Shown one piece after another: positions 46,380 through 57,649 of a stretch of 64,000 nt of DNA. Both the position numbers and the translations under genes were made by a program. The DNA is from Timema cristinae (taxonomy: Eukaryota > Arthropoda > Insecta > Phasmatodea > Timematidae). The notes under the pieces were generated by a model, which was not told where the DNA came from, made no database searches, and was given only the letters and a program-made list of their open reading frames with translations. The stretch spans positions 63,096,817-63,160,816 of the forward strand of contig JBCFYV010009882.1 of NCBI GenBank assembly GCA_039000515.1, given 5' to 3'. Within the stretch, counting starts at the first letter, position 1. Every line of letters begins with the position of its first letter.

Positions 46380-46810
46380 GCAAAATACCGCCTTGGCTCC
46401 TTTAGTTTGGTATTCATCGCATGTATGCTTGTGTACCAGGGCTCATTCTCCCCTTCCCCTATTTTTTATGAGCAACCCCTACCCAAGCTCGCCCCTCCCC
46501 TCCCCCACACTCTCCTTCACTATTCGTTGGTTGTAGCCTCGAACCCCCAGCTTGCAAGCCAGTTAGTATTGGGGACTGGCATCGATCCGTGTTAAGGAAG
46601 CACAACTTGGTTGCGAGTGAGTCATCCCTGTGTGCTACGCAGCCTGCATCAGTCCTCGCTCCCTTTAACCCCCTTGCATTCTGGGTAGTGGGTGCTAAAC
46701 TGCCTGCCTATCGTTGCAGAGTCATTCTGCGTTCAGCCCTCTATTCTTCCCTGGCGAGACGATGCATTGATTTTGTATGCCTTTGCACTAGTTCTAGAAT
46801 CATGTAGAAC
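46380..46810. other. GC-rich unassigned segment
   Basis: Overlapping 62-85 codon ORFs lie on the plus strand in a pyrimidine-rich stretch. None is recognised. The composition contrasts with the flanks, suggesting an inserted element or an exon of something I do not recognise. Confidence 0.25.
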
Positions 46811-46814
46811 AGCA

Positions 46815-47355
46815 TAACCTGATCTTGAGATGTTTGGCGACAAGTAAACATGGTAATAATAAGTCTCAAAAATGTTAAACTTGCAGTCCGTGGACATTAT
46901 GATCAACCAACATACATGGTGACCCTATTTTTATTTTTTGTTGACGTTGTATAAATACACCATTAGTAATATACTTTGTCACATTTAATTACATCGAATT
47001 CAAAACCCTTTACAGACAGTCCATAAAAATAATTGATAGCAGAAACTATTATTTGGATATATCTTAAATTTCTTTTTGTACAAAATAAGGTACTAAGTCA
47101 AAGATATTTTTACTTAAAATAGTAGAAATATTGTTTTCTTCATATAATTCGACCTTCTCAACGTCACTTAAATTTTCATATGGCCATTTAAGATAAAAAA
47201 AAGTTTGACACGCACGAATTAACTCATCACTCTCGGGGGAAGTCGGGGTGAGAATCCTGCTTAGGTGTATTGAGAGTATTTTTTCATAAAGGGGTTTTCA
47301 CTCTTTTTCAACGTAGGCAAAGACACATTTTCTTTTAATTTTATCATCATCTCTA
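46815..47355. other. Mostly unassigned
   Basis: A degenerate SINE body may lie at 47210-47345 (GGGGAAGTCGGGGTGAGAATC). Nothing else is seen. Confidence 0.3.
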
Positions 47356-47362
47356 CCAAATT

Positions 47363-47605
47363 AACCCGCCTCGGTGGCATAGTTAGCTAACGCGATAGTT
47401 TCATGTTGAGCTAGACTGACGAGGACGGGGATATTGAGGTTCGAATCTCGCTCGGGTGAACAAGAGGTGGTTTTCCCTAAATGGTTTTCCACGAAAATGT
47501 AGGTTCACTTCCTCTATATTCAACCTTACCAATTCCTAACCTATTAGTGTAATTAGTACTTAAGGCTATAGCCCGAACGGATAACAAGAAGCAGTGCTAA
47601 GTATA
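47363..47605 (+). repeat. SINE family A
   Basis: CCGCCTCGGTGGCATAGTTAG, CTAACGCGATAG, box B-like GAGGTTCGAATCTCGCTCGG, the body and the tail GCCCGAACGGATAACAAG are present. A possible short duplication is AAATTAACC / AAATCAACC. Confidence 0.88.
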
Positions 47606-47647
47606 ATAAATCAACCACATTTGTTTTTATATGTGAATAAATGGGGC

Positions 47648-47714
47648 GTGTGCGTATAGCCTTAACAGGTAGTAATATGTTGTTCTAAATAATAATAATA
47701 ATAATAATAATAAT

Positions 47715-47748
<34 letters not shown>

Positions 47749-47790
47749 TAACAATATTAACAATAATAATAATAAAATAACAATAATAAT
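47648..47790 (+). repeat. SINE tail with long (TAA)n microsatellite
   Basis: GTGCGTATAGCCTTAACAGG and TAGTAATATGTTGTTCTAA, with no SINE body upstream, lead into an interrupted (TAA)n array of about 100 bp. Confidence 0.8.
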
Positions 47791-47844
47791 AAAACTAATA
47801 CAAATCTGGGGCGTATATGAAAACTCAGTGTTTACTCTAATGAA

Positions 47845-47985
47845 GTTGACATTGGTGGTCCTGGGGTAAAATGCTCGCCCCAGAACTCTATGTTTGGGGC
47901 TAAAACACAGCCAGGTTTGACGGGTTTTTCTTGAGCGATGAAAATCTGTATCAAAACCTTTGGAGTGGAAGTAAAGCTATCCTGG
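47845..47985 (+). repeat. SINE family D, 3'-incomplete
   Basis: GGTGGTCCTGGGGTAAAATGC, a box B-like GGGGCTAAAACAC and CCTTTGGAGTGGAAGTAAAG match family D. Confidence 0.7.
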
Positions 47986-47989
47986 TGAA

Positions 47990-50155
47990 TCATTAGAATT
48001 AGACATAAGCAATTGCCGTTGATTATTCTTCCTTTTTCGATTTTATTAAGTGCATGTTTTCTGGTTTGGAGATGCTGAGTGACTTGGAACTTTTTGGTTG
48101 ACGCAACAGGAACATCGCAGTATTTACGAAATAACAGACTCCCATATGTTGTTATATCATCATAATTACTCACTTCTGTTTTAAAATTCACTTAATTTTT
48201 TTTTTTGGCCGGGATTTTAAAGATGTTAAAATTATTGCAAATAGTAGACAACAGATGAAGATTGTGGACGGATTGTTAAACGTTCACTATTATACAGGCT
48301 TTCCCAGTAAGGCAATAGGACCATACAAACCCGGGTAACCCATTTGCATTTCCAAGTATTCTGGTTTTTACCCAAACTTAAAAAATAACCAATGCTAAAC
48401 CCTTGAATAGTTTAAATTTACTAGTTATAGGGACAGTATTAAGTAAACTTTAGTTACTATACTGCCTTGTATAAAATATAAATTATCTGAGAGAATAAGA
48501 AAGATCAGAAGTAGATATAAAATCTACCTGCAGTCGGCCTTTGCTCAGGTAAAATATTCCAGGAACTATTATTTTCCCATATATCTAAATGTGAACTTGT
48601 TGCCTCCCGATGGGTTTATGACTACATAATACGACTGAGATGTACTTTAAAAACAATTTTTGGAAATTCCCAGACTGGCTCAGAAAGTTAAAATGTATTT
48701 GAAAACAAAAAAATTGTATTAATATGCACTTAAATAGACAAATGCTGCTAATTATGCATTAATACTCAAAACAATTAAAATATTCCTTTATTACCAAAAA
48801 TGTCCAAAATATGCATTAGAATATGAAAATATGGAAATACATAATAATCCTAATCCTCGTAATTACTATTGGTGCGTATAACCCAAACAGATATTATGAC
48901 GGAGTGATAAAAGAAAAATAATAACATTTTAGAATTAAATAAATGGCTCAGTCCACCGCACTGACTTTCCCCGATTTTATCTTAAAATTTACATTTTAAT
49001 AAAAACTCGTAAGATTAGTGAAATGAAATAGTAGGTATATGCATTGTTGTAGAAACACTACACCGCAGATCATAATGAAATAATATACACGGTTTATTTA
49101 CTCTATGGCATTAAAAACTAGGAACACTTATAGAAAAATTGATAAAAGAGAAGCATATATGTCAACCAAAGATCATAAGAATCAAATTCATTTTCAAAGA
49201 CCCGAATCATAAAAGCATATATATTTGCTTATAGATAAGAAATTATTGACTTTATAAAAATATATTTCAAATAGGCCTAAAATATGTTGATATCAATAAT
49301 TCATGAATGTCATGAGCATGATGGCATTATCTAATAAATTTTTTAAATGAAGAGAGAAAGTTGTCATTAAATTCCAGAACACCCTTGACAGATAGCCAAG
49401 AAATTTTTAATTCACCGCGTGAAGAACATAAAATTCTATGTTTGTACTAAAGCAATATTTTATTTATTTTTAGCCAAAAAAATGTTTTGCCATAAAAACT
49501 GCTAAAACACAGCTTTTTCTCGCGATCTCTTCCATCCCAGCTTAATCTGCTTTTTTAAGGGTGATTCCTCAAGTAGGATCTTACAGGTGATAACACAAAT
49601 GTTGGCCTCATTTATTCGGATCCCACTTAGTCGGCTCATTCCAAGAAACATCCCTTGTTTTTCAATACAATATGAATGTATGAGATAAGAAGTACAGTAT
49701 TTGAAATTTTGATAGAGCCAATTTTGCAATCTGAAGTTTTACAAGGTATATCTTGAATGTGAATATTAAAATATTCATTACATCTATTTGGTTGATGACA
49801 TAAACAAATAAAACTGTAGTGAGATTAAAAAAACATAAACAATAGGTTTCTATATGTATTTGTGGACTCCCTTTAAGGAGGCGCTCAACAAATTCCAGGG
49901 AGGATCCATTTAATCACGGGGGTGGGGGGTCTGGACCCTCCCCTTTCTACGCCCTTCCCTGGAATACAATATCAAGAAAACTTAACGCGTTTATTATAGT
50001 CAATGTAACTTACATGAGTGTGTCCAAAATTTGGTCGTTACTTGAGCTCAAAACCAAAACTCAAAGCATTTTTTGTGAAAAACCTGACTATATACAAAAT
50101 TTATCTTCAAACCTCTAGGCAGTTATTCAATTTTTTTGGTATTAAAAAAAGTGTA
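47990..50155. other. Unassigned
   Basis: No gene recognised; ORFs at 47832-48191 and 49502-49729 (minus) lack features. A SINE tail remnant lies at about 48872-48908. A GC-rich patch at 49915-49970 (GGGTGGGGGGTCTGGACCC) resembles the edge of a transposon. Confidence 0.3.
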
Positions 50156-50159
50156 TTGT

Positions 50160-50375
50160 TGACCTTGGTGGTCTTGGGGTAAGGTGCTGGACTCAGGATC
50201 CGATGTTCATGGGTTCAAACCCAGCCAAGGTCGAATAATTTTTTGTGTGCGATAAAAATCCTTAGCACAACTTCCTTTGGAGGGGAAGTAAAGTCTTCGG
50301 TCCTATGTCGATTGTAGCATGTAAACTATCCCTTATGTGAAAAAACCTTTCAAGCAAATTGGTAGGCCCTTTCAA
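50160..50375 (+). repeat. SINE family D, best-preserved copy
   Basis: The tRNA-like head reads GGTGGTCTTGGGGTAAGGTGC and box B GGGTTCAAACCCAGCC. The body has AACTTCCTTTGGAGGGGAAG and ATGTCGATTGTAGCATG. Confidence 0.85.
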
Positions 50376-50383
50376 TCAGGCGC

Positions 50384-50418
50384 GGTTGTGGTGGTGGTTT
50401 TGGTGGTGGTGGTGGGTT
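50384..50418. repeat. (GGT)n microsatellite
   Basis: A GTGGTGG-type trinucleotide run. The 110-codon plus ORF across it is not supported as a gene. Confidence 0.85.
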
Positions 50419-50556
50419 GTCAAAGGGTTATTTGACCTCCCTGTGAGAGTTAGAAAATTAATACAAAAAACAAAAAAAGTTAAAATTTTAGAAATAAAAT
50501 CAAACATAGATAAGTTATACATTTTAAAAAATCTTTTTACTTGCAGACACCTCTCA

Positions 50557-50784
50557 GGCCGGGTCCACACGTGTGTTATTCATCCACGTTTATTCATTTA
50601 TCGATATGACTTAGGCAAGTGTGGAAAAAATATTCGTTTTCATGTACGAATATTTTCCGTGAAAGCAAGTAACGAACATTGTTCCGCATAGAGACGGTAG
50701 ACTATCAAATATCAAAGAAGACTAATAATCGCCTGCAGAGAAGTTCATCCACGAATACCGAATATAAATTATGTGTGGACAGCA
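50557..50784. repeat. Short element with GTCCACAC inverted ends and an internal hairpin
   Basis: GTCCACAC at 50563-50570 and GTGTGGAC at 50773-50780 are inverted. Inside, AAAATATTCG and CGAATATTTT form a 10-bp perfect stem with a 10-nt loop near 50625-50656. It may be a MITE; no target duplication is confirmed. Confidence 0.4.
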
Positions 50785-50918
50785 AGAGCGGTGGAACTTT
50801 GGGGGACTCTGCCCCTATGGAAATAATTTGCCAATCCCTGGAATAAATCCCTCCCCCAGATATATTTCAAGTCTCTGATCTTATCAATTACAAGGCTGAA
50901 AGATGGCCTTAAATCAAA

Positions 50919-52493
50919 CTCCAAATTACCTATAGATGCATTCTATTGTCAAAAACCCACCTCGATGGCGTAGTTGTGTAACGCGTTGGTCGTGTTGAGC
51001 ACGACTGCTGATGACGGGGAGATCGAGGTTCGAATCTCGGTCGGGTGAACTGGGGATGGTTTTTCCTAAATGGCTTTCCACTATCCCTCCACGCAAATGT
51101 GGGTTCACTTCCTCTAATTCAACCTTACCTATTCATAATCCATTAGCATAATTAGTACTTAAATCGTATAACCCGAATGGTTAGTAGGATGCGGAGCTAA
51201 TTAATAATAATAATAATAATAATATTGACAAAAATTTGCCGGAGAAGACCAGCTTCAAATAACCACTTTTATTGATTCATCCTAAGCTGAGACCTGATGT
51301 AAAAAAATCCATGGGTAAGTTTATGTTCTGATTTGCTACTGAACGGACTTTCAATGGTATCCTTTCACTAAATAGTTCCTCCTTTCTTTTGTATTAAACT
51401 GGTTTAATAATAACATTAGAAAATTATTATAACTAAAATTATCCCTTCATTTGATTTAGGATTATTATTCTTTAAGCTTTGCAAGCACTATTGGAATACC
51501 AACAAACTCCTGACTCAGCGTTGAGGGACCCCGTGGTACAGTTCTTATCATATGTTAACCTCGAGTCAGCATTGGTCAGTCGGCAGTTCATATCGGCAGT
51601 GTTGAGGGGTGGTTGTGAGTTTTGAGTGATTTCCGTCTAAGGCGTTTGCTGAGTCCGGTCCGAAATATGTTAAACCTAAGACAGACAATTTAAAAGTATT
51701 AAAATAATACAAAAATGCGTAGTGACCTACTTTGCTATGATACTGACTACATGCTCGCGCCTGTTTAAAATATTGCACTTGTTTTCCACCAATCATGTAT
51801 GTCCTTCGAGTAGTGATATGGGAATGTTTGTTTACATCCGGTCTCAGGTTAGGATGAACCGATAATAGACTATAGGCTTCTAACTGGCAGAAAAAGTCAG
51901 GGGAGGAAAGCTCTAAATAACTTCATAGGTCATCCAAATTTTATAAATGTCAAGGGGAGGACAACTCCAAATAGCTTCTAAACACATGCCATTTTTAAGA
52001 ATTTTCAGGGGAAGACCGCCCCAAATAGCCTATCTTCTGAAATAGATCAAATTTCAAAATTTTACCTGTGAAAGACCACTTTAAAGATTATCTTCGAATT
52101 GTATCTAATGATGTAATAAATTAGGGTGAAGATCACTCTAAATAGCTTCGAGTGGGCATTCAACTTTAAAAAATTTCTGGGCGAGGATTACTTTAACTGT
52201 CTTATAAAAGAATCTACTTGTAAGAAAAAAATCAAGGCAAAAACTACTCATAGCTTCTAGAATGAACCATTTTTCAAAGAATTGTAGGAGTGCCACTCCA
52301 TATAGTTTATAAAAACTATATGATTTAAAAAAAAATTGGAGAGCATGATCGTTGTTTTAAACATACTTAATATAAAATATGGATGATAAAACTATTAAAT
52401 GGCTTTAAACAGAAATCCATAAGTGTAAGTAATTATGTTATGTATATCTATGCCCCCCCTCCCCCCTATGAAAATGATCTAGATCCACCCCTG
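50919..52493 (+). repeat. Duplicated element F, copy 2, carrying a SINE
   Basis: It is collinear with 14661-15947 at high identity. Homology breaks at 50955 and resumes at 51224, exactly around a family A SINE with an 11-bp target duplication. The ~70-bp unit array occupies about 51890-52440 and the right edge reads CACCCCTG. A 76-codon minus ORF at 51566-51796 is not conserved in copy 1, so it is probably chance. Confidence 0.88.
50956..51223 (+). repeat. SINE family A inserted in element F
   Basis: CACCTCGATGGCGTAGTTGTG, box B-like GAGGTTCGAATCTCGGTCGG, the body, the tail ACCCGAATGGTTAGTAGGATG and (TAA)n are present. ATTGTCAAAAA (50945-50955) and ATTGACAAAAA (51224-51234) flank it. The empty site in copy 1 of element F defines both ends of the insertion. 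Confidence 0.95.
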
Positions 52494-52499
52494 CTTTCA

Positions 52500-53690
52500 A
52501 GCTAGCTTCAGGGCTGAGTGCATGCCCAACTCCGGATGAATAAAAATCACTTCAACCCAACCTTTGGGTCGTTGACTTGAAGTATTCTTATTTTATATGT
52601 ACTTAACAATTACAAGCATGGCTGGTGTCAAACAGATACAATAGGCACACACAAATTTAAATGAATTAGATGTACACTTAATTCGTAACTATTTCAAATT
52701 AAACTTAGCATTAAGGCAGAATATACAACTTTTTTTAAAACCAACCAGTTTCGTTTTACCTCGTATTGATATACATAATAATTATTATTCTATCTAAATA
52801 GTTCAGCTAACATTATATGATTCAAATAATTAATTATAGGCCTATTACCCATCTTGTTACTTTCTTTACATTTTTCATCTGCCATTTCCTTAGCCTTTAT
52901 GTTTAGTTCTTTGAATTGTTTCTATGCTCTTTTATGAACAATACACTTCCTAATAAAAAATATAAAAAATAGTGGATGATTTTAAAACTTTTAATTACTT
53001 GCAAGAATAGCTTTGATGAAAATCAGGAAATCTTTTTCTGTTTGGATCAATTTTAATGATTCCTCTGTTGGAAATGTTAAACAATCCCCTGAAAGAAAGT
53101 CAATCCACTTCTTCTTTATATGATAGTACATTTATTCTTAATTCGGAAAACCTATTTCTAAAATTGATATTCAACATTACCTCTTATACGCATGTCTATC
53201 AAGTAATATTTAATTTTCAATGGATGATCTGTTAAATCTTATGTAAGTAAAATTTACTTCATATTATTCTTATTAAAAAGGAATTTAACTAATTGAATGA
53301 GCTATTTTTAACGTCTTAGGTTCAATTCTTTTCCTAGTAATAGTTATTCTAAATTACAAACTTTGCTTGAACTTTCTATGTGTACTAAACATATCTCTCA
53401 ACAGTTTTTTAGACAGACCTGCCGCTGCCCATAATATAAGTAAGTACGCAATTGATGTTACACTTCTATTGACATCATATGGCGGTTTTGATGACCTATT
53501 CTCCACAATAAAGAAAGAAAATACACTCTAGCCTAGAGACATATTTGTTTAGTATTGTGTGGTGTACCGAGCACAGAGTGAACCCTTCAAATACAAAAAT
53601 AAATCTTGTAAAGGTTTGTTTTTCAATTGTATTCACTGTTGAAACGGCTATCTGTTATCAAGTCTTTATTCTGTAAAGGTTATTCTTTAT
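52500..53690. other. AT-rich unassigned DNA
   Basis: No supportable feature. Confidence 0.4.
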
Positions 53691-53694
53691 TTTA

Positions 53695-54112
53695 TTTTAT
53701 TGGACTCTTAGGAAGATTGAAAAAAAAAAATACTCGCAAAGCTTTGATATGTGGTACTGGAGAAGACTTGAGAAAATTTTGTGGACAGACCGGGGGACAA
53801 ATGAAAAAGTCTTAAGAGTGGGTGAGAAGAGAACCATTTTGGATGTGATTCTTTGGCGTAAAGCAAACTGGATCGGAGACATCCTTAGGAGGAAGTGTCT
53901 TCTGCACGACGTTATTGAAGGAAAGGTTAAGGGAAAGAGGAGCTTAGGAAGAACGAGGATTCAAATACTAGGTGACTTAAAGGAGAGAAGAAAGTTCTGG
54001 GAGCTGAGGGAGGAGGAGGCAAAGAACATGGCACATTGGAGGTCTAGGTTCACTTACAAAAAGAATTTACCTGCCGTAAGACAGAACATATAGTAATAAT
54101 AATAATGATTTA
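53695..54112 (+). pseudogene. LINE (non-LTR retrotransposon) 3' end fragment
   Basis: One open frame runs from about 53701 (WTLRKIEKK) through MWYWRRLEKILWTDRGTNEKV, KRTILDVI, RKANWIGDILRRKCLLHDVIE and GKVKGKRSLGRTRIQIL to a stop at 54091-54093. These are characteristic C-terminal blocks of non-LTR reverse transcriptases (the WxWRRM..IPWTDRVTNEEVL and RKANWIGHILRRNCLLHDVIEG region). The reverse transcriptase and endonuclease domains are absent, so the copy is 5'-truncated. Just before the stop the DNA reads CCTGCCGTAAGACAG, able to form a small hairpin with a GTAA loop, followed by (TAA)n. That layout resembles the SINE 3' tails nearby. Confidence 0.85.
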
Positions 54113-54139
54113 ATTTAAAATAATATTTTACAATGGGCT

Positions 54140-54262
54140 ACACTCTTCCTCTATGTTAATGTGTGTACACTTATTCTAAATTAAAACTGTCTCGTCCATA
54201 ACATATTAAGAGTTATTAGTCCATGGGCGTATAACCCAAACGGGTAGTAAGAAGTGGTGATA
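54140..54262 (+). repeat. SINE family C, 5'-truncated
   Basis: The body words CACTCTTCCTCTATG, TACACTTATTCTAAATTAAA, and the intact tail GTATAACCCAAACGGGTAG and TAAGAAGTGGTG lie 30 bp after the LINE fragment. The head is absent. Confidence 0.78.
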
Positions 54263-54349
54263 AGAAAAATAAACTCAGCTAATTGAATATAGAGTAGGAT
54301 ATGCCTCTCACATGCAGTCAATTCCGTGCTGATAATACTCTGAACCCCA

Positions 54350-54620
54350 CCATTTTTACTTTCTCTCGACCACTAGAAGAGAAAAGTATTGTGATTGTCA
54401 AATAAATCAAACTCAAGATTTCGATAAAGGCCAACGTTCCCCCCTGAAAACGAAAAAGTGGTTTTCACGATGCCGTCTGTTTTTTTCCTTGTCTGTCTAT
54501 ATATCGGACTAGAGACGAAACCATTTTACTGTTCAGGCTGAAACTTGGGATCTGGAATATATTTGTATAAAACCAATAGTTTCTGAGCTATAAACAAACC
54601 TATGTATTTTTATGTAACAC
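54350..54620 (+). repeat. Dispersed repeat family E
   Basis: TTACTTTCTCTCGACCACTAG and AGAGAAAAGTATTGTGATTG form a hairpin-like start. CAAACTCAAGATTTCGATAA and CCAACGTTCC follow, then GTCTGTCTATATATCGGAC. It is related to 55315-55630. Confidence 0.65.
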
Positions 54621-54624
54621 TTAT

Positions 54625-55310
54625 AAATATTTAATTGAGTGGTATGCTCTATGGTGGACAGAGATGCTCCTCTTTTCTCATTGTTTCTTTAACATTTTCT
54701 TGATCTTTGATGGGGTGTTTCTGAAACAAGTGTATAATTTATTTCGTTTCACAAATATTATGAGCTATTAATAAATGTTTCTATTTCAAGATTAAGGAGA
54801 AAGAATGGTGTGTGGTACACCGTACCATTTATTACTTATATCTCTTGATTATGTGGGCCTTGGTAATGCGATGATATTCAGCGTGCTGTGTTTTGATATG
54901 CCATTACAATTTTAGTAGATGATAATCACCGGTAAGTTCATAATTTTTGTGTGTTTTGTGTAAAGTTCACGTGTACTCTTTGGAAGTTAGAATATGTAGT
55001 AGACAGCGAAGGTGTATATTCAAGTAAAGATAGTAATATGTCTAAAAAGAGAGGAGTGAGGGTGCGTGAAATTTCCCAAGATAGGGTAGGGGTGATCATA
55101 AATGTTTGAGAATCAATGTTTGATAGGTACCCATGTTAAAATTTCTCGTGGAAAAGAGTCCCCTGACCTATTTGCTTAACGATGGTTGATAGTCTTCGGC
55201 TCCCCTGCAAATTTTGGAGTATATGATACCTATTAATTTTACCAGAATACACCACTGTGTTTAGATAGGAGCACATATTATATACTTTCACTAAGAGTGC
55301 ACTATTTACT
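54625..55310. other. Unassigned
   Basis: No supportable feature lies between the two family E copies. Confidence 0.35.
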
Positions 55311-55314
55311 ATTT

Positions 55315-55630
55315 TTTACTTTCTCGCAACCCCTCGTATAGAAGAAGTATTGTGATAATCAAAAAATTTAATTCGATATGTTTATGGTGGTTGAAGTTTC
55401 ATAGCCCTTGAACGCAAAACAGTGTTTTTTTGCAATACTATTTGCCTGTATCTCATCTTAAAGTCCAAACGATTTTACTGATCGTGCTAAGACATTGGTA
55501 TCTAACATTTTAATAAGCTTTTTCATAGGGTTTGTGGAATCATCCATCCAACCCTAAAATTAAGAATACTTTACTTGAAGGCGAAAAGGGAACACAATTG
55601 ATTTTCTCGAAATTGGCCTTAACGATTTTG
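55315..55630 (+). repeat. Dispersed repeat family E
   Basis: TTACTTTCTCGCAACCCCTCG, GAAGAAGTATTGTGATAATC, TTTCATAGCCCTTGAACGC and CCAAACGATTTTACTGATCG parallel the copy at 54350. Confidence 0.65.
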
Positions 55631-55639
55631 ATTTAAATT

Positions 55640-56845
55640 CAAATCCAGGCACTATTTAATATGATAAAAAAATGATGAATCTCATTCTTCCGGGAGAATG
55701 GCTTTGAGGGTACTTTACAAAAGCGGATATTTCCAATTTTGATTAATCTCTGCAACGCTTTGAGATACAAGATAACTTATTATTACAAAGTTGTAAAGCT
55801 GTTAAAATACCAGAATAGTCGGAAGATCTTATTTAATACACCAACTAACAAAATACCACATTTAAAAGATCCCTTAAGTTTATCATACCATTTTCTGTCT
55901 CAAACTGTTAAATACACTGTTAAGTATAACAGGTAAAAATCAAACAAACCCTTATATGAGCACGTCTTTTAATATATATTAAGTTTTTGTTCCTCATAAT
56001 ACATTATTCTGCCTAAAAATTAACACGTGGAAATTTTATGATTTTAATTTATACATCTCATTTATATTTGGTAGAGCTTTGTTTAGAATCAGAGATCGGT
56101 CAAAAAGTATCTTTAATTGATTTAACTAAATTTACACACAGTTACCAAATGAAATGAGTATGATAATTTAAAATATATATTTAAGCAATGAGAACATGCC
56201 CAAGAGCTTTTAAATAATCATTTTGATCAGCAAACCTCCTTTAATACCTTTGGGCATACATAATTTATTGCTGGGGTAGCCTACAATAGGCCTACATACT
56301 AATTTCTAACTTATAATCAACTTATTTACTAAGGTTCCCTAAAAAAATATATATATTTAGTACTTTTTTAAGCAAGGCTACCAGCCCCCTCCCCCCTCTA
56401 CCTTGAAGGACGGTAAGCTCTTGATTATATAGATGCCGCAAACTCTCTCACTATTCAAAAGTCGTGACATTGTGTTTATTACATTCTCCCTTTATTTTAT
56501 TAGTTTGTAATACAGATCCCCAAATTGACTAGAATTTATGGCTTCCTGACTTTGACCCATCTTGCAATTTCCAAACAATATTTTTAGATATATATTATAG
56601 GAAGCTTTTTTTGTGCTTACATTTCTATTTATGGTGTCATCATGTTGAGTCATGTTGTGTTAGGCGAGTATTTATTTTTATTAAAGGTTTATTAAATTAT
56701 TAATGATGGTTTATTCATTTCTTAGGAAGGTAAATTTGATCCCCTAACTTGGCGTTGTGTCTTATGTGATATACACTATTTTTTAGTAAATAAAATCTTT
56801 AAAAAATATTGTTGCTTTTAGTATACCTGTATACATTATAGGAAC
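55640..56845. other. Unassigned
   Basis: AT-rich; a 65-codon ORF at 55739-55936 has no recognised features. Confidence 0.35.
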
Positions 56846-56859
56846 CCTTTCCTCTGGTA

Positions 56860-57116
56860 TTATTATTATTATTATTATTAGCACCGCGTCTTACTACCCG
56901 TTCGGGTTATACGCACTTACGCTAATGTGTAATGGTAGGGTGATTGTGAGATGAAGTGAAGGACCTACAGTTTAACGTGGAATCCGAACCACGGTGGCGA
57001 CCTGGCATTCCACACATTCACAAGATGTCTTGTCAGAGGTGTAGGAAGGGTTTGGAAATCAGATAAATCTGTGCCGGGACCGAGGATCGAACCCCGGCCG
57101 CCAGCACAGAAGTCTG
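56860..57116 (-). repeat. SINE family B, 5'-truncated, with perfect target duplication
   Basis: It has (TTA)n, the shared tail, the complete body and box B, but stops at AGAAGTCTG, so box A is missing. TTTCCTCTGGTA flanks it perfectly at 56848-56859 and 57117-57128. Confidence 0.92.
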
Positions 57117-57129
57117 TTTCCTCTGGTAG

Positions 57130-57645
57130 TTCTAGGCTTTATTTTATTTGTGAAATAATTGCAAATTAGATCTAAGCCTATCTCATGAGATAGGGTTTTA
57201 TCAAATTAAGAGTCAATACAAGAAAAAGCTAAAAATACGTTACTTACAATAAAAAATAATTGAGTTTAAATAGAAGTTATATGATTTAAAGATGCTACCG
57301 ATAAAAACGACCAGTTACCGACTGTCCTTCGAGTGTTAGTCTGAAAATCCTATGATGATTTCTTTGAGCTCAGTTATAGAACACCTTTGGAAATTATTTC
57401 CAACAATTTTTAAAACTAAATTAAACTTTTTTCTTAAATGAATCATTTATGGAATAAAACCACTGACCGAATAATTAACAAGTTGTTCCAGCTGTAAACA
57501 CGGCCTCTACTAGATAGATAACTTTGGAATAATGTGATTATCGTTTGGGACCGATAAATCAAAAAATTTTGTTCAACTATCCACACTAAAAGAAGAACTA
57601 AAAACTTAAAAATAAAATCTTACATTTTAAAGAGAGGATAGAGTG
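57130..57645. other. Unassigned
   Basis: No supportable feature. Confidence 0.35.
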
Positions 57646-57649
57646 AAAT

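Noticed and set aside
46279..46807. Overlapping ORFs in a GC-rich patch as a gene
   Set aside because: They are pyrimidine-rich low-complexity translations in two frames with no family motif.
47832..48191. 119-codon minus ORF
   Set aside because: It overlaps a family D SINE and shows no recognised domain.
50359..50691. 110-codon plus ORF
   Set aside because: It begins in a GGT microsatellite and runs through a possible MITE. There is no domain or splice support.
51566..51796. 76-codon minus ORF inside element F
   Set aside because: The matching region of copy 1 (14661-15947) is frameshifted, so there is no sign of selection on the frame.
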